Below are positions 8,448 to 15,956 of a stretch of DNA of 64,000 nucleotides, piece after piece. The position numbers and the translations under genes were made by a program. Position 1 is the first letter of the stretch. Every line of letters starts with the position of its first letter. The notes beneath the pieces were generated by a model, which had not been told where the DNA came from, searched no databases, and was given only the letters and a program-made list of their open reading frames with translations. This stretch comes from Agreia sp. Leaf283 (GTDB lineage: Bacteria > Actinomycetota > Actinomycetes > Actinomycetales > Microbacteriaceae), in contig NZ_LMNF01000004.1 of the NCBI RefSeq assembly GCF_001422485.1, positions 124,001-188,000 on the forward strand, given 5' to 3'.

Positions 8448-8828
8448 GTGACCAACGACGATCGCCGTCCCAAGTCCGTCTACGGCGTCGGCGACGAGCC
8501 GGATGCGCGATTCTCGCTGGCGAACGAACGCACGGCGCTCGCGTGGATGCGCACGGGCCTGGCTCTCGTCGCGGGCGGCGTCGCGTTGACGACGCTGGCC
8601 GTCGTCGCGGATCTCTCCGTCTTCGTCGACATCATGGCCGCCCTCGTCTGCCTGAGCGGCGGCATGCTCGCGGTCTCCGCCCTCGTCGGCTGGCGCCGGG
8701 TGGAACGCGCCATGCGGCTGTCTCTGCCCCTGCCGGCTCCGCGCATCCTCACCGGGGTCGGCGTGGGTATTCTCGTGCTCGCTCTCGTCTTCGCCGGATA
8801 TGCGGTGTTCGAGGGGCTGAGCAGGTGA
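8448..8828 (+). CDS. DUF202 (YidH-type) membrane protein
   Basis: This 126-residue protein contains the DUF202 signature (DARFSLANERTALAWMRTGLA) and three hydrophobic helices at residues about 38-60, 63-83 and 98-122. GTG 8448 is preferred because AAGGAG lies 7-8 bp upstream; a longer frame starting at 8397 reads through this site. Members are small inner-membrane proteins of unknown function, often in pairs as here: a second DUF202 gene follows at once. Translational coupling is likely. Confidence 0.85.
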   Translation: MTNDDRRPKSVYGVGDEPDARFSLANERTALAWMRTGLALVAGGVALTTLAVVADLSVFVDIMAALVCLSGGMLAVSALVGWRRVERAMRLSLPLPAPRILTGVGVGILVLALVFAGYAVFEGLSR

Positions 8829-8914
8829 ATGGACGAGCCGGTGAATGGATGCGCGGGTGAGCCGGTGAATGGACGAGCCGGTGAGAGGTGAGCCGGTGAC
8901 GCGTGAGCCGGTGA
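8824..8914 (+). repeat. Short direct repeats across the DUF202 gene junction
   Basis: The 21-bp unit starting GGTGAATGGACGAGCCGG occurs at 8824-8844 and 8864-8884. GTGAGCCGGTGA occurs at 8857-8868, 8888-8899 and 8903-8914. Together they cover the stop codon of the first DUF202 gene and all candidate starts of the second, offering several in-frame GTG/ATG codons. Replication slippage could change the start region. Confidence 0.7.
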
Positions 8915-9222
8915 GAGACCCGGGCCTGCAGCCGGAGCGAACCGCTCTCGCCTGGCGGCGCAGCGCACTGGCCGCGGCCGGGGTGGCGCTGGTCTGTTCG
9001 ATCACCGCGGTGCGCGCGGGCGTTCTGCTCGTGGCTGTCGTGGCCGCACTTGTCGCGGGCGGAATCGTGGTGGCGTCGCTTCTTCCCGTCGTCCGGTCCC
9101 GGATGTCTGCCGGCGCTCGCGGCCGACACCCCTGGCCCGCACTGGCGCTGCTCGCGGCTTGCGTCTGCGCGGTCTCGGTACTCGGATGCGCGCTCGCCGT
9201 CGTCGGCGCGCTGCTCCCCTGA
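8869..9222 (+). CDS. Second DUF202-family membrane protein
   Basis: The product has up to 117 residues. After a repetitive N-terminus (DEPVRGEPVTREPVRD) it carries the shortened DUF202 motif QPERTALAWRRSALAAAGVAL, then three hydrophobic helices. The start is uncertain because the 5' end lies in tandem repeats: ATG 8869 is given, but GTG codons between 8881 and 8912 would remove only the repeat-encoded part. It follows the first DUF202 gene by 40 bp and may pair with it in the membrane. Confidence 0.75.
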   Translation: MDEPVRGEPVTREPVRDPGLQPERTALAWRRSALAAAGVALVCSITAVRAGVLLVAVVAALVAGGIVVASLLPVVRSRMSAGARGRHPWPALALLAACVCAVSVLGCALAVVGALLP

Positions 9223-9489
9223 CGTCGGACTGCGTTCACCTGCTGATCGGGGGGGGGGAGGGTGTTTCGTGGCGCGCGAAAGCGCTGAGCGTGCCCGCTC
9301 GAGCGTTCGGATCGGATGGGTCTGCGGGGTGATCTCGATACGCGGTGCTTGTTCCTCGCGCCGCTACTCGATCGGCGCAGGGATGGTCGCGGCAGCTCCT
9401 CGGGCGGCGCTGTGTGGAATCCGGGCGCGCTGCATTGCCGACGCTCGGCGGAGGCGCTCTCGTCGACCTTGCATCGGCCGAGTGGGCTG
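9223..9489. other. Intergenic stretch without a gene, holding one palindromic repeat
   Basis: No convincing coding frame is seen. The stretch holds a G-run (nine G) near 9250 and a palindromic repeat at 9331-9373 (GATCTCGATACGC ... GCTACTCGATC), related to repeats at 43101-43137 and 63564-63605. Short open frames here change character at each repeat and look accidental. Confidence 0.6.
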
Positions 9490-9772
9490 CCCTTCGACAA
9501 GCTCAGGGAACGGGGCGGGTGTTCTCGTGTCCCTTGCGTTGGTCGACGAGGCTTAGCCCTTCGACAGGCTCAGGGAACGGGGCCGCTGTTCTCGTGTCCC
9601 CTGCGTTGGTCGAGTGGGCTGCCCTTCGACGAGCTCAGGGAACGCCGCGGGTGTTCTCCTTCCCCCGCGTTGGTCGACGAGGGTTGGCCCTTCGACAGGC
9701 TCAGGGAACGGGGTGGCTGTTGTCGTGTCCCCTGCGTCGGTCGAGTAGGCCGCTTGCGGCCGTATCGAGGCC
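9490..9772. repeat. About 66-bp tandem repeat array with CCCTTCGACARGCTCAGGG core
   Basis: The 19-bp core occurs at 9490-9508, 9557-9575, 9622-9640 and 9688-9706, spaced 67, 65 and 66 bp. Sequences between cores are themselves similar (GTGTTCTCGTGTCCC, GCGTTGGTCGA), so whole units are duplicated. The array ends in a palindrome at 9739-9772 (GGTCGAGTAGGCCGC/GCGGCCGTATCGAGGCC). More cores lie on the other side of the HNH gene at 11206-11359 and, inverted, at 43388-43406. This is an intergenic repeat family, not a gene. Confidence 0.85.
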
Positions 9773-9784
9773 CACGGTGGCGGT

Positions 9785-11076
9785 TTAGAAGGGGCAGTCG
9801 GTGAGGTCCTCCTCATCCGTGATCCTCGTCGGGGTGGCGGCTGCCGCTGTTGCCGTGATCAGGGCTCGTGGTGCGGGCCTCATCCGGCCTTCGGGCCGGA
9901 CCGTGTAGACGTGGCCTGCGGGTGAGGTGGCGGTCAAGGTGTCGTCTCCGTTCTGGATGAACTGCCACCTCGTGTGATGCTTCGCCCGATGATGGCCCGC
10001 ACTCAACGGGGCGAGGTTCTCCGGGACTGTGCCGCCGCCGTAAGCGTGGTCCTCCGTGTGATCCATGTCGGCTTGCTCGGACGGGACAGTGCATCCCGGG
10101 AACACACATTCCGGGTGCACCAGCCGGGCGTGATCGATCATCACCGCGGTCGGCCGGTAGTCCCGCGGGTCGGTGGCGAGGATACGTCCCGTGATCGGGT
10201 CGGTGAGGATGCGCCGCCACGACGTCGCATCGGCCGTCAACTGGGCAGCGGTAGCGGGGTCGATGGGACCGTACCCACGGAGGATCGCCGCCTCGTCACC
10301 GACACCGAGGAGCGTCATCGCCGGAACCATGACATGCACCCTGCCGCGGATACCGCGGGTGGCTCCGGGGATCGACGGTTCTCCGTTGAGGAGCAGGTCG
10401 GTGAGAACGTCGACTTTCAGGTGTCCCATGCTCCGCGGGTCACCGGCCGTCTTCAACCCTGCGGCCAATCGGACGGCGCGGTCTGCGATCGCGTGGATTT
10501 CCGGTGCTGGGGCCAAGAGGGTGAGTTGGGCCATGCCGTCCGCTGCTGGATCGACATAGATCCGTCGCGTCCCCGCTGCTTTCTCTGCTCGTTCGATCGC
10601 GGTGGACGGTTGGGCGAGTTCGACCTCGTGGCGGGCCTTCTTCTCGAGCTGCTTCGGATTCACCTCCGCCGCAAGCACCGACAGACGGGCGTCGTGTCGA
10701 GGCCGTCGGCGTGCTTCGCAATGACTTCCGCGTGCTCCCACGACACGGCACCGGCGGCGACCGCCGCGAGGGTTGCGGGGAGGCGGTCGACGAGGGCTGT
10801 GCTGGTGTCGACGAGAACGGCGGTGCGGTACTCGGTTCGTCGAGTCAGCAGGGCGAGCTCGGTGAGGAGTTCGACCCGTTCGACCCGGGCGGTAGACCAG
10901 ACCGGTCCGGCGGTGGACGTGTCGACGGGTGCCTGACGATGGAGCTCGCGGGCGGCGTCGGTGACGCGTCTGGCCCTGACTGCGGATAGCCGGGCTATCT
11001 GCGTGTCGAGGGCGGCGACCTCATCGAGCGCGACCACGTACGGGTCTGGCTCAGAGGGTGGGCTTTCGAATGTCAT
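9785..11076 (-). pseudogene. DUF222/HNH endonuclease-like gene with a frameshift
   Basis: Reading leftward from ATG 11076, the first frame encodes a DUF222 N-terminal region to SWEHAEVIAKHADGLDT. The DUF222 similarity then continues in another frame (DARLSVLAAEVNPKQLEKKAR) to the C-terminal HNH domain, with DMDHTEDHAYGGG, NLAPLSAGHHRAKHH and a CxxxxC pair. A single missing base near 10690-10697 explains the break. Such genes are abundant in actinobacteria and resemble the 13E12 repeat family of mycobacteria. It is flanked on both sides by the same short repeats, which suggests a mobile or amplified unit. A sequencing error cannot be excluded. Confidence 0.75.
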
Positions 11077-11205
11077 GGGACAAGTCAAACAGTGACCACC
11101 GACACTCGGTCCGAACCAGCATTCGACACTTGACCAGCGGAAACGTCTGTGGATAAGTATCGTGAGGGGTGGGCTGTGGAGGAGGAGAAGTCGTCGGGTT
11201 GCGGG

Positions 11206-11400
11206 CCCTTCGACAGGCTCAGGGAACGGGTCTCGACACGGCCGCGGGCGGCCTACTCGACCGGCGCAACGGGCGGAGCAGGGTCGGAACGGGCGTGCCC
11301 TTCGACAAGCTCAGGGAACGGGTCTCGACCGGGCGGGGTGCCCTTCGACAGGCTCAGGGAACGGGAACGGGGCCGGATACGGCCGCGGGCGGCCTGCTCA
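11206..11400. repeat. Second cluster of CCCTTCGACARGCTCAGGG repeats
   Basis: Cores lie at 11206-11224, 11298-11316 and 11341-11359, each followed by GAACGGG. Between them is a palindrome at 11229-11262 (GGTCTCGACACGGCCGC/GCGGCCTACTCGACC), and a related one is near 11371-11400. The gap 11077-11548 has no other gene that I can support. Confidence 0.8.
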
Positions 11401-11436
11401 TCGGGCGCGGGGGCGGCAGGGGCCTGCGCGCACATG

Positions 11437-11481
11437 TCCCCCGTGAGGGGGATGCGGGTGTCGGAGGCCTCCCCCTAGGGT
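11437..11481 (+). promoter_or_regulatory. Dyad and possible -10 upstream of the ABC exporter
   Basis: TCCCCC (11437-11442), GTGA, GGGGGA (11447-11452) form an inverted repeat. TAGGGT at 11476-11481 could be a -10 element, about 68 bp before the ATPase start codon. No good -35 is seen. Confidence 0.35.
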
Positions 11482-11548
11482 TGAATCCACGAGCCGGGCT
11501 CGCAGCACTGCGGCTCGATTGTCCATCGCAAGACGGAAAGCAGGCGCC

Positions 11549-12442
11549 ATGTCACTGACAGACCCAGCACAGACCGACCCAGCCCAGACGGCTCCAGCCC
11601 AGACATCCTCGGCCCACGCCGGTCCCGCCCAGACCTCTCCCGCGCAGGCCGACCCGGCCCAGGTTCTCCCCCCGGTCAAGGATGCCCATGGCCCGGCCCT
11701 CGAGATCCGGGGCCTCACGAAGCGTTTCGGCGCGAAGGTCGCCGTCGACAACCTGTCGCTGACCGTGCCGTCGGGCTCGTTCTACGGCCTCGTCGGCCCC
11801 AACGGAGCGGGAAAGACCACCACGCTCTCCATGGCGACGGGCCTCATGAGACCCGATGCGGGCGACATCGTCATCCACGGCGTGAACGTGTGGCACGACC
11901 TGCTGAAGGCGAAGCGCCTGGTCGGCGTGCTCTCCGACGGGGTACGGCTCTTCGACCGCCTCACGGGAACGCAGCTCGTGACCTACGCCGGACTGCTCAG
12001 CGGAATGGATCGCGCGACCGTGGCCGAGCGCACGAACGACCTGCTCAACCTGCTCGATCTCGAATCGGCCGGCGGCACCCTCGTGGTCGACTACTCGGCC
12101 GGAATGACCAAGAAGATCGCCCTGGCCTGCGCCCTCGTGCACGCACCGAGCCTGCTCGTTCTCGACGAGCCGTTCGAGTCGGTCGACCCCGTTTCTGCCG
12201 CGAACATCCGCGACATCCTCGACGGCTTCGTGAAGTCGGGAGGCACCGTGATCGTGTCGAGCCACGCCATGGACCTGGTGCAGCGCATGTGCGACCACGT
12301 CGCCGTGATCGCCCAGGGCCGAGTGCTCGCCGCCGGCACCACAGAAGAGGTGCGCCAGGGCTCCACGCTCGAAGACCGCTTCGTCGACCTCGTCGGAGGA
12401 CGCCGCACAGGAGAGGGACCGGAATGGTTGCGACTCTCGTAA
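11549..12442 (+). CDS. ABC transporter ATP-binding protein
   Basis: From ATG 11549 the protein has 297 residues. Residues about 5-40 are an unusual repeat of PAQT units (DPAQTDPAQTAPAQT), encoded by near-15-bp DNA repeats. The ATPase domain follows: Walker A GPNGAGKTTT, a non-canonical signature DYSAGMTKKIA in place of LSGGQ, Walker B LLVLDEPFESVD and switch SSHAMD. It overlaps the permease gene by 19 bp. The pair forms an ABC-2-type exporter or membrane-modifying system; the substrate is unknown. Confidence 0.9.
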   Translation: MSLTDPAQTDPAQTAPAQTSSAHAGPAQTSPAQADPAQVLPPVKDAHGPALEIRGLTKRFGAKVAVDNLSLTVPSGSFYGLVGPNGAGKTTTLSMATGLMRPDAGDIVIHGVNVWHDLLKAKRLVGVLSDGVRLFDRLTGTQLVTYAGLLSGMDRATVAERTNDLLNLLDLESAGGTLVVDYSAGMTKKIALACALVHAPSLLVLDEPFESVDPVSAANIRDILDGFVKSGGTVIVSSHAMDLVQRMCDHVAVIAQGRVLAAGTTEEVRQGSTLEDRFVDLVGGRRTGEGPEWLRLS

Positions 12443-13998
12443 AACTGCGCTTTCTCATTCTCGCGAACAGCCTGAAGGGAAAGCCCTGGCAGATCGTCGC
12501 CGTGGTGATCGGCGCCCTCTATGGAATCGGTGTGCTCTTCGGCGCGGTGATCGGGCTCAGCGCCCTGAGCCTCGCCCCCACCGAACTGGCGCGCACCATC
12601 ACGGTGCTGGCCGGTGCCGCGACGATCCTCGGCTGGATCGTGCTCTCGCTCATCGGGCCCGGAACCGACCAGACGGTCGAACCCTCGCGGCTCGCGATCT
12701 TCCCGATTCCCCTGAACAAACTCGTGCTCGCGCTCGCCGTCAGCGGCGTTCTCGGCGTTCCCGGAATCGTCACCTCGATCGCCGCCCTCTCGACGGCTGT
12801 GACGTGGTGGGCGCATCCACTCGCCGCCCTGGCGGCCGTCGTGTGCGCCGTGATCGGTGTGTTCACGTGCGTCGTCGGCTCGCGGGCCGTCACCGCTCTG
12901 AGCACGGGGCTCGGCTCCGGCCGTCGCTTCCGCGAGGCCAAGGGAATCCTGATCTTCATCCCCCTGATCCTTCTCGGCCCGATCATGATCGGTCTCACCG
13001 CGCTGGTGCGCGGGTCTCTGGATGCCCTCCCCGGCATCGCAGACATCGTCGCGTGGACGCCGCTCGGCGCGATCTGGTCGGTTCCCGGCTACATCGTCGA
13101 GGGGAATGGCGGCCGGGCCGCGGCCGGATTCGCCATCGGTCTCGCGACCCTCGCCATCCTGACCCTCGTGTGGCGGGCTAGCCTGCGGCACGCGCTCGAG
13201 AACCCCGCCCGTGCGTCGTCGCCCACGAAGAACGGAACCCGCAAGCTCGGTCTCTTCGGCGTGTTCCCGGCCACGCCCTGGGGTGCAGTCGCCGCGCGAG
13301 CACTCACGTACTGGCTGCGCGATCCGCGCTACGCGCAGTCGCTCATCGTCATTCCGCTGGTGCCCGTTCTGCTCTTCGTGTACTCGGGCAACATGGGCAG
13401 CAATGGCGTGATCAACGCGCTCGGCCCGGTTGTGGCACTGCTGCTGGCGCTGTCGATCTTCACCGATATCTCGTACGACAACACCGCATTCGCGCTGCAC
13501 CTGTCGACGGGAGTGTCGGGGCGCGACGACCGGCTCGGTCGCGTGGTCGCCCTCGGCGTCTTCGCCGTTCCCGTCTCGGTGCTGCTGACGATCGCCTCGG
13601 TCTGGTTCACGAATTCGTGGCAAGTGCTGCCCGGCCTGCTGGGCATGGTGGTCGGCCTGCTGCTCTCGGGTTTCGCTCTGTCGTCGGTCATTTCCGGCAG
13701 GTTCGCTTTTCCCGTTCCGGCGCCGGGCGAGAGCCCGTTCAAGGCGCGGCCGGGCGGTGGCTTCATGCTGACCCTCTCGACCTTCGCCACGTGGGGCGGG
13801 CTCATCGTGCTCGTGCTGCCCGAGTCGGTTCTGGCCATCGTCGGCTTCGTCACGGGCGAGGCGATCTACGGCTGGCTCGCTCTGGTCGTGGCGTTGGTTC
13901 TGGGCTCCGTCATGCTCGTGATCGGAGTTCGCTGGGGCGGCTCGATCCTCGACCAGCGCGGACCCGAGCTGCTCGTCGAGCTGCAGTCCAACAAGTAG
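12424..13998 (+). CDS. ABC-2-type transporter permease
   Basis: This 524-residue integral membrane protein has about 10-12 hydrophobic segments (for example IVAVVIGALYGIGVLFGAV, ILIFIPLILLGPIMIGL and WLALVVALVLGSVMLVIG), with a cytoplasmic loop near residues 255-290. ATG 12424 lies inside the end of the ATPase gene and is preceded by GGAGAGGG, so the two are translationally coupled. It would form the membrane path for the upstream ATPase. Nothing in the sequence fixes the exported compound. Confidence 0.85.
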   Translation: MVATLVKLRFLILANSLKGKPWQIVAVVIGALYGIGVLFGAVIGLSALSLAPTELARTITVLAGAATILGWIVLSLIGPGTDQTVEPSRLAIFPIPLNKLVLALAVSGVLGVPGIVTSIAALSTAVTWWAHPLAALAAVVCAVIGVFTCVVGSRAVTALSTGLGSGRRFREAKGILIFIPLILLGPIMIGLTALVRGSLDALPGIADIVAWTPLGAIWSVPGYIVEGNGGRAAAGFAIGLATLAILTLVWRASLRHALENPARASSPTKNGTRKLGLFGVFPATPWGAVAARALTYWLRDPRYAQSLIVIPLVPVLLFVYSGNMGSNGVINALGPVVALLLALSIFTDISYDNTAFALHLSTGVSGRDDRLGRVVALGVFAVPVSVLLTIASVWFTNSWQVLPGLLGMVVGLLLSGFALSSVISGRFAFPVPAPGESPFKARPGGGFMLTLSTFATWGGLIVLVLPESVLAIVGFVTGEAIYGWLALVVALVLGSVMLVIGVRWGGSILDQRGPELLVELQSNK

Positions 13999-14035
13999 CT
14001 GCAGTCCAACAGCAAGCCAGCAGTACTCTCGAGGC

Positions 14036-14845
14036 ATGCACGGCACCATCGACTCGCTCTATCGCTACCCGGTCAAAGGGCTCACTCCCGAGCACCTCGA
14101 CCGGGTAGCGCTCGAGGCGGGCCGGGCGTTTCCGGCCGACAGGCTGTTCGCCCTGGCCAAGCCCACGGGCGCCTACGACGCCGTGAACTTCGTTCCCCTG
14201 TCGAAGCGCGAGTACTTCGTGCTGCTTAACACCGACCGGCTGGCGGGCCTCGCCGCGAGCTACGACCCCGCGAGCCGCACGATGCGCGTGACGGTGCAGG
14301 GGCATCCGGTGCTCGAGGCAGACTTCGCCACCGCCGAAGGACGGGCCGAGTTCGTCGAGCTCTATGCCCGAGTCGCCGACCTGCCCGACGGCGTGCGGCC
14401 CGTGCTGGCCGAACAGCCGGGCTACAACTTCACCGACAACGCGAACGACGGCCCGCGCATGATGAACACGATCTCGCTCATCAACCGCGCATCCATTCGC
14501 GACCTCGAGCAAAGAATAGGGCGCGAGCTCGACCCTCTGCGCTTTCGAGCGAACGTCTACCTCGAGGGCCTCGAGCCGTGGGCCGAGCGGCAATGGATCG
14601 GCCGCGAGCTGCAGCTCGGCGGCTCCGGCGGCTCTGGCGGCGTGACCGTGCGGGTGGTCGAGGAGACCGAGCGCTGCGCCGCCACCGAGGTCGACCCCAC
14701 GACCGCCCGCCGCGACGTGCCCGTGGTGCGGCTGCTGCACGAGAACTACGGACACGAGATCATGGGCGTGTTCGCCGAGGTGCTCTCGGCCGGCGAGCTC
14801 GCCGTCGGCGACGCGGTGTCGGTGCGCGAGGAGACGGCGGCATGA
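14036..14845 (+). CDS. MOSC-domain protein (mARC/YcbX-like)
   Basis: The 269-residue product has a MOSC N-terminal beta-barrel (IDSLYRYPVKGLTPEHLDRV) and a MOSC domain with ERCAATEVDP. That motif matches the conserved RC..T.VDP segment of the mARC/YcbX group, whose Cys ligates the molybdenum cofactor. It overlaps the next gene, a flavin/2Fe-2S reductase, by 4 bp (ATGA). The two together resemble a molybdenum enzyme with its own electron donor, perhaps reducing N-hydroxylated compounds; this function is inferred from the family. Confidence 0.85.
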   Translation: MHGTIDSLYRYPVKGLTPEHLDRVALEAGRAFPADRLFALAKPTGAYDAVNFVPLSKREYFVLLNTDRLAGLAASYDPASRTMRVTVQGHPVLEADFATAEGRAEFVELYARVADLPDGVRPVLAEQPGYNFTDNANDGPRMMNTISLINRASIRDLEQRIGRELDPLRFRANVYLEGLEPWAERQWIGRELQLGGSGGSGGVTVRVVEETERCAATEVDPTTARRDVPVVRLLHENYGHEIMGVFAEVLSAGELAVGDAVSVREETAA

Positions 14846-15804
14846 CCGACGACGAGACGGTCGTCGTCTCGGCCCGCCGGATGCTCACGGCCGACGTGTG
14901 CGAGTTCGAGTTGCGTCGCGCAGACGGCGGGCTGTTCGAACCGGCCGAGCCGGGATCCCACATCACGGTGCACACCCCCTCCGGCGAGGCCCGCAGCTAC
15001 TCGCTGACAGCGGATGTGAGCGACCGCAGCCGCCGGGTGATCGCGGTGCGTCGCGACGTGAACGGCCGCGGCGGCTCGCGCAGCATGGTCGACGAGGTTC
15101 ACGTCGGCGACGAGCTCGTGATCTCCGCCGCACGCAACGACTTCGAACTGGTGGATGCCCCGTCGTACCTGCTCGTGGCGGCGGGCATCGGAATCACGCC
15201 GATTCGGGCCATGCTGATCGAGCTGCTCCGCCGCGGGGTCACGGATGTCCGGCTCGTCTACCTGAGTCGCTCGCGCGACGAGACGCCCTATCTGGAGGAG
15301 ATAGCAGAGCTGATCGAGCCGACAGCGGCCGGTGCCGAGCGCTTGATCACCCTGCACCACCGCACCCTCCAGGGCGCCTTCGACTGGTGGCCGCTGCTCG
15401 AGACGCCCGGTGAGCGCCACCTCTACGTGTGCGGACCCGAGCCGCTGCAGAACGAACTGCGAGCACTCACAATGCACTGGCGCCCGAGCCGGGTGCACAT
15501 GGAGGACTTCGCCGGAGTCTCCGCGTTCGGCGAGATCAGCCTGCCGTTCGAGGCGGACTGGCAGCCCACGGGAGCCCGCATTTCCGTGCCCGGCGACCAG
15601 ACGATGCTGGCCGCCCTCGAGGGCGCCGGCATCGACGTCGACAGCTCCTGCGGCAGCGGAACATGCGGAACTTGCCGGCTCAGGCTCGTCGAGGGCGAGG
15701 CCGATCACCGCGACGTCGTGCTCACCGAGGGCGAGCGGGCGCAGTTCGTGATGCCGTGCGTTTCGAGGGCCGCGGGCGAACGTCTGGTCGTCGCTCCCCT
15801 GTGA
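14842..15804 (+). CDS. Ferredoxin/flavin reductase with C-terminal 2Fe-2S domain
   Basis: The 320-residue protein has the phthalate-dioxygenase-reductase (VanB-like) order: flavin-binding barrel (ARSYSLTAD), NAD(P)H domain (LLVAAGIGITPIRAML and YVCGPEPLQNEL) and a C-terminal plant-type 2Fe-2S ferredoxin domain. The cluster ligands are CGSGTCGTC near residues 270-278 and a Cys in VMPCVSRA near 308. The ATGA overlap with the MOSC gene argues that it passes electrons from NAD(P)H to that protein. In many actinobacteria the two domains appear together, which supports the pairing. Confidence 0.88.
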   Translation: MTDDETVVVSARRMLTADVCEFELRRADGGLFEPAEPGSHITVHTPSGEARSYSLTADVSDRSRRVIAVRRDVNGRGGSRSMVDEVHVGDELVISAARNDFELVDAPSYLLVAAGIGITPIRAMLIELLRRGVTDVRLVYLSRSRDETPYLEEIAELIEPTAAGAERLITLHHRTLQGAFDWWPLLETPGERHLYVCGPEPLQNELRALTMHWRPSRVHMEDFAGVSAFGEISLPFEADWQPTGARISVPGDQTMLAALEGAGIDVDSSCGSGTCGTCRLRLVEGEADHRDVVLTEGERAQFVMPCVSRAAGERLVVAPL

Positions 15805-15830
15805 CTTCCGACCCCCAGGAGTGGGGTGAC

Positions 15831-15864
15831 ATGGGGAGTTCTCCCCATTTACTCTCGGTAGTGT
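15831..15864 (+). promoter_or_regulatory. 18-bp palindrome upstream of the giant surface-protein gene
   Basis: ATGGGGAG-TT-CTCCCCAT (15831-15848) is a perfect 8-bp inverted repeat with a 2-bp centre. Exactly the same 18 bases recur at 37441-37458, before the WXG100 gene. TAGTGT at 15859-15864 is a possible -10 and TTGAAT at 15873-15878 is an alternative. A looser dyad, CCCC...GGGG, lies just upstream. I read it as a shared operator for the secretion cluster; the regulator is unknown. Confidence 0.6.
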
Positions 15865-15956
15865 CCCCGTGCTTGAATGTCCCGGTGCCCCTGTGCCCAC
15901 TTCATGGGGTGCGCGACGTTCATAAATGACTCGACCGACGTGAAGATGAGGACCGT

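Noticed and set aside
9490-9772. Regular repeats that could be taken for a CRISPR array
   Set aside because: The spacers are similar to each other, repeats are only four and imperfect, and no cas genes are present.
9050-9804. Several overlapping short frames between the DUF202 and HNH genes
   Set aside because: They are translations of the tandem repeats, with no start signals and no stable protein-like composition.
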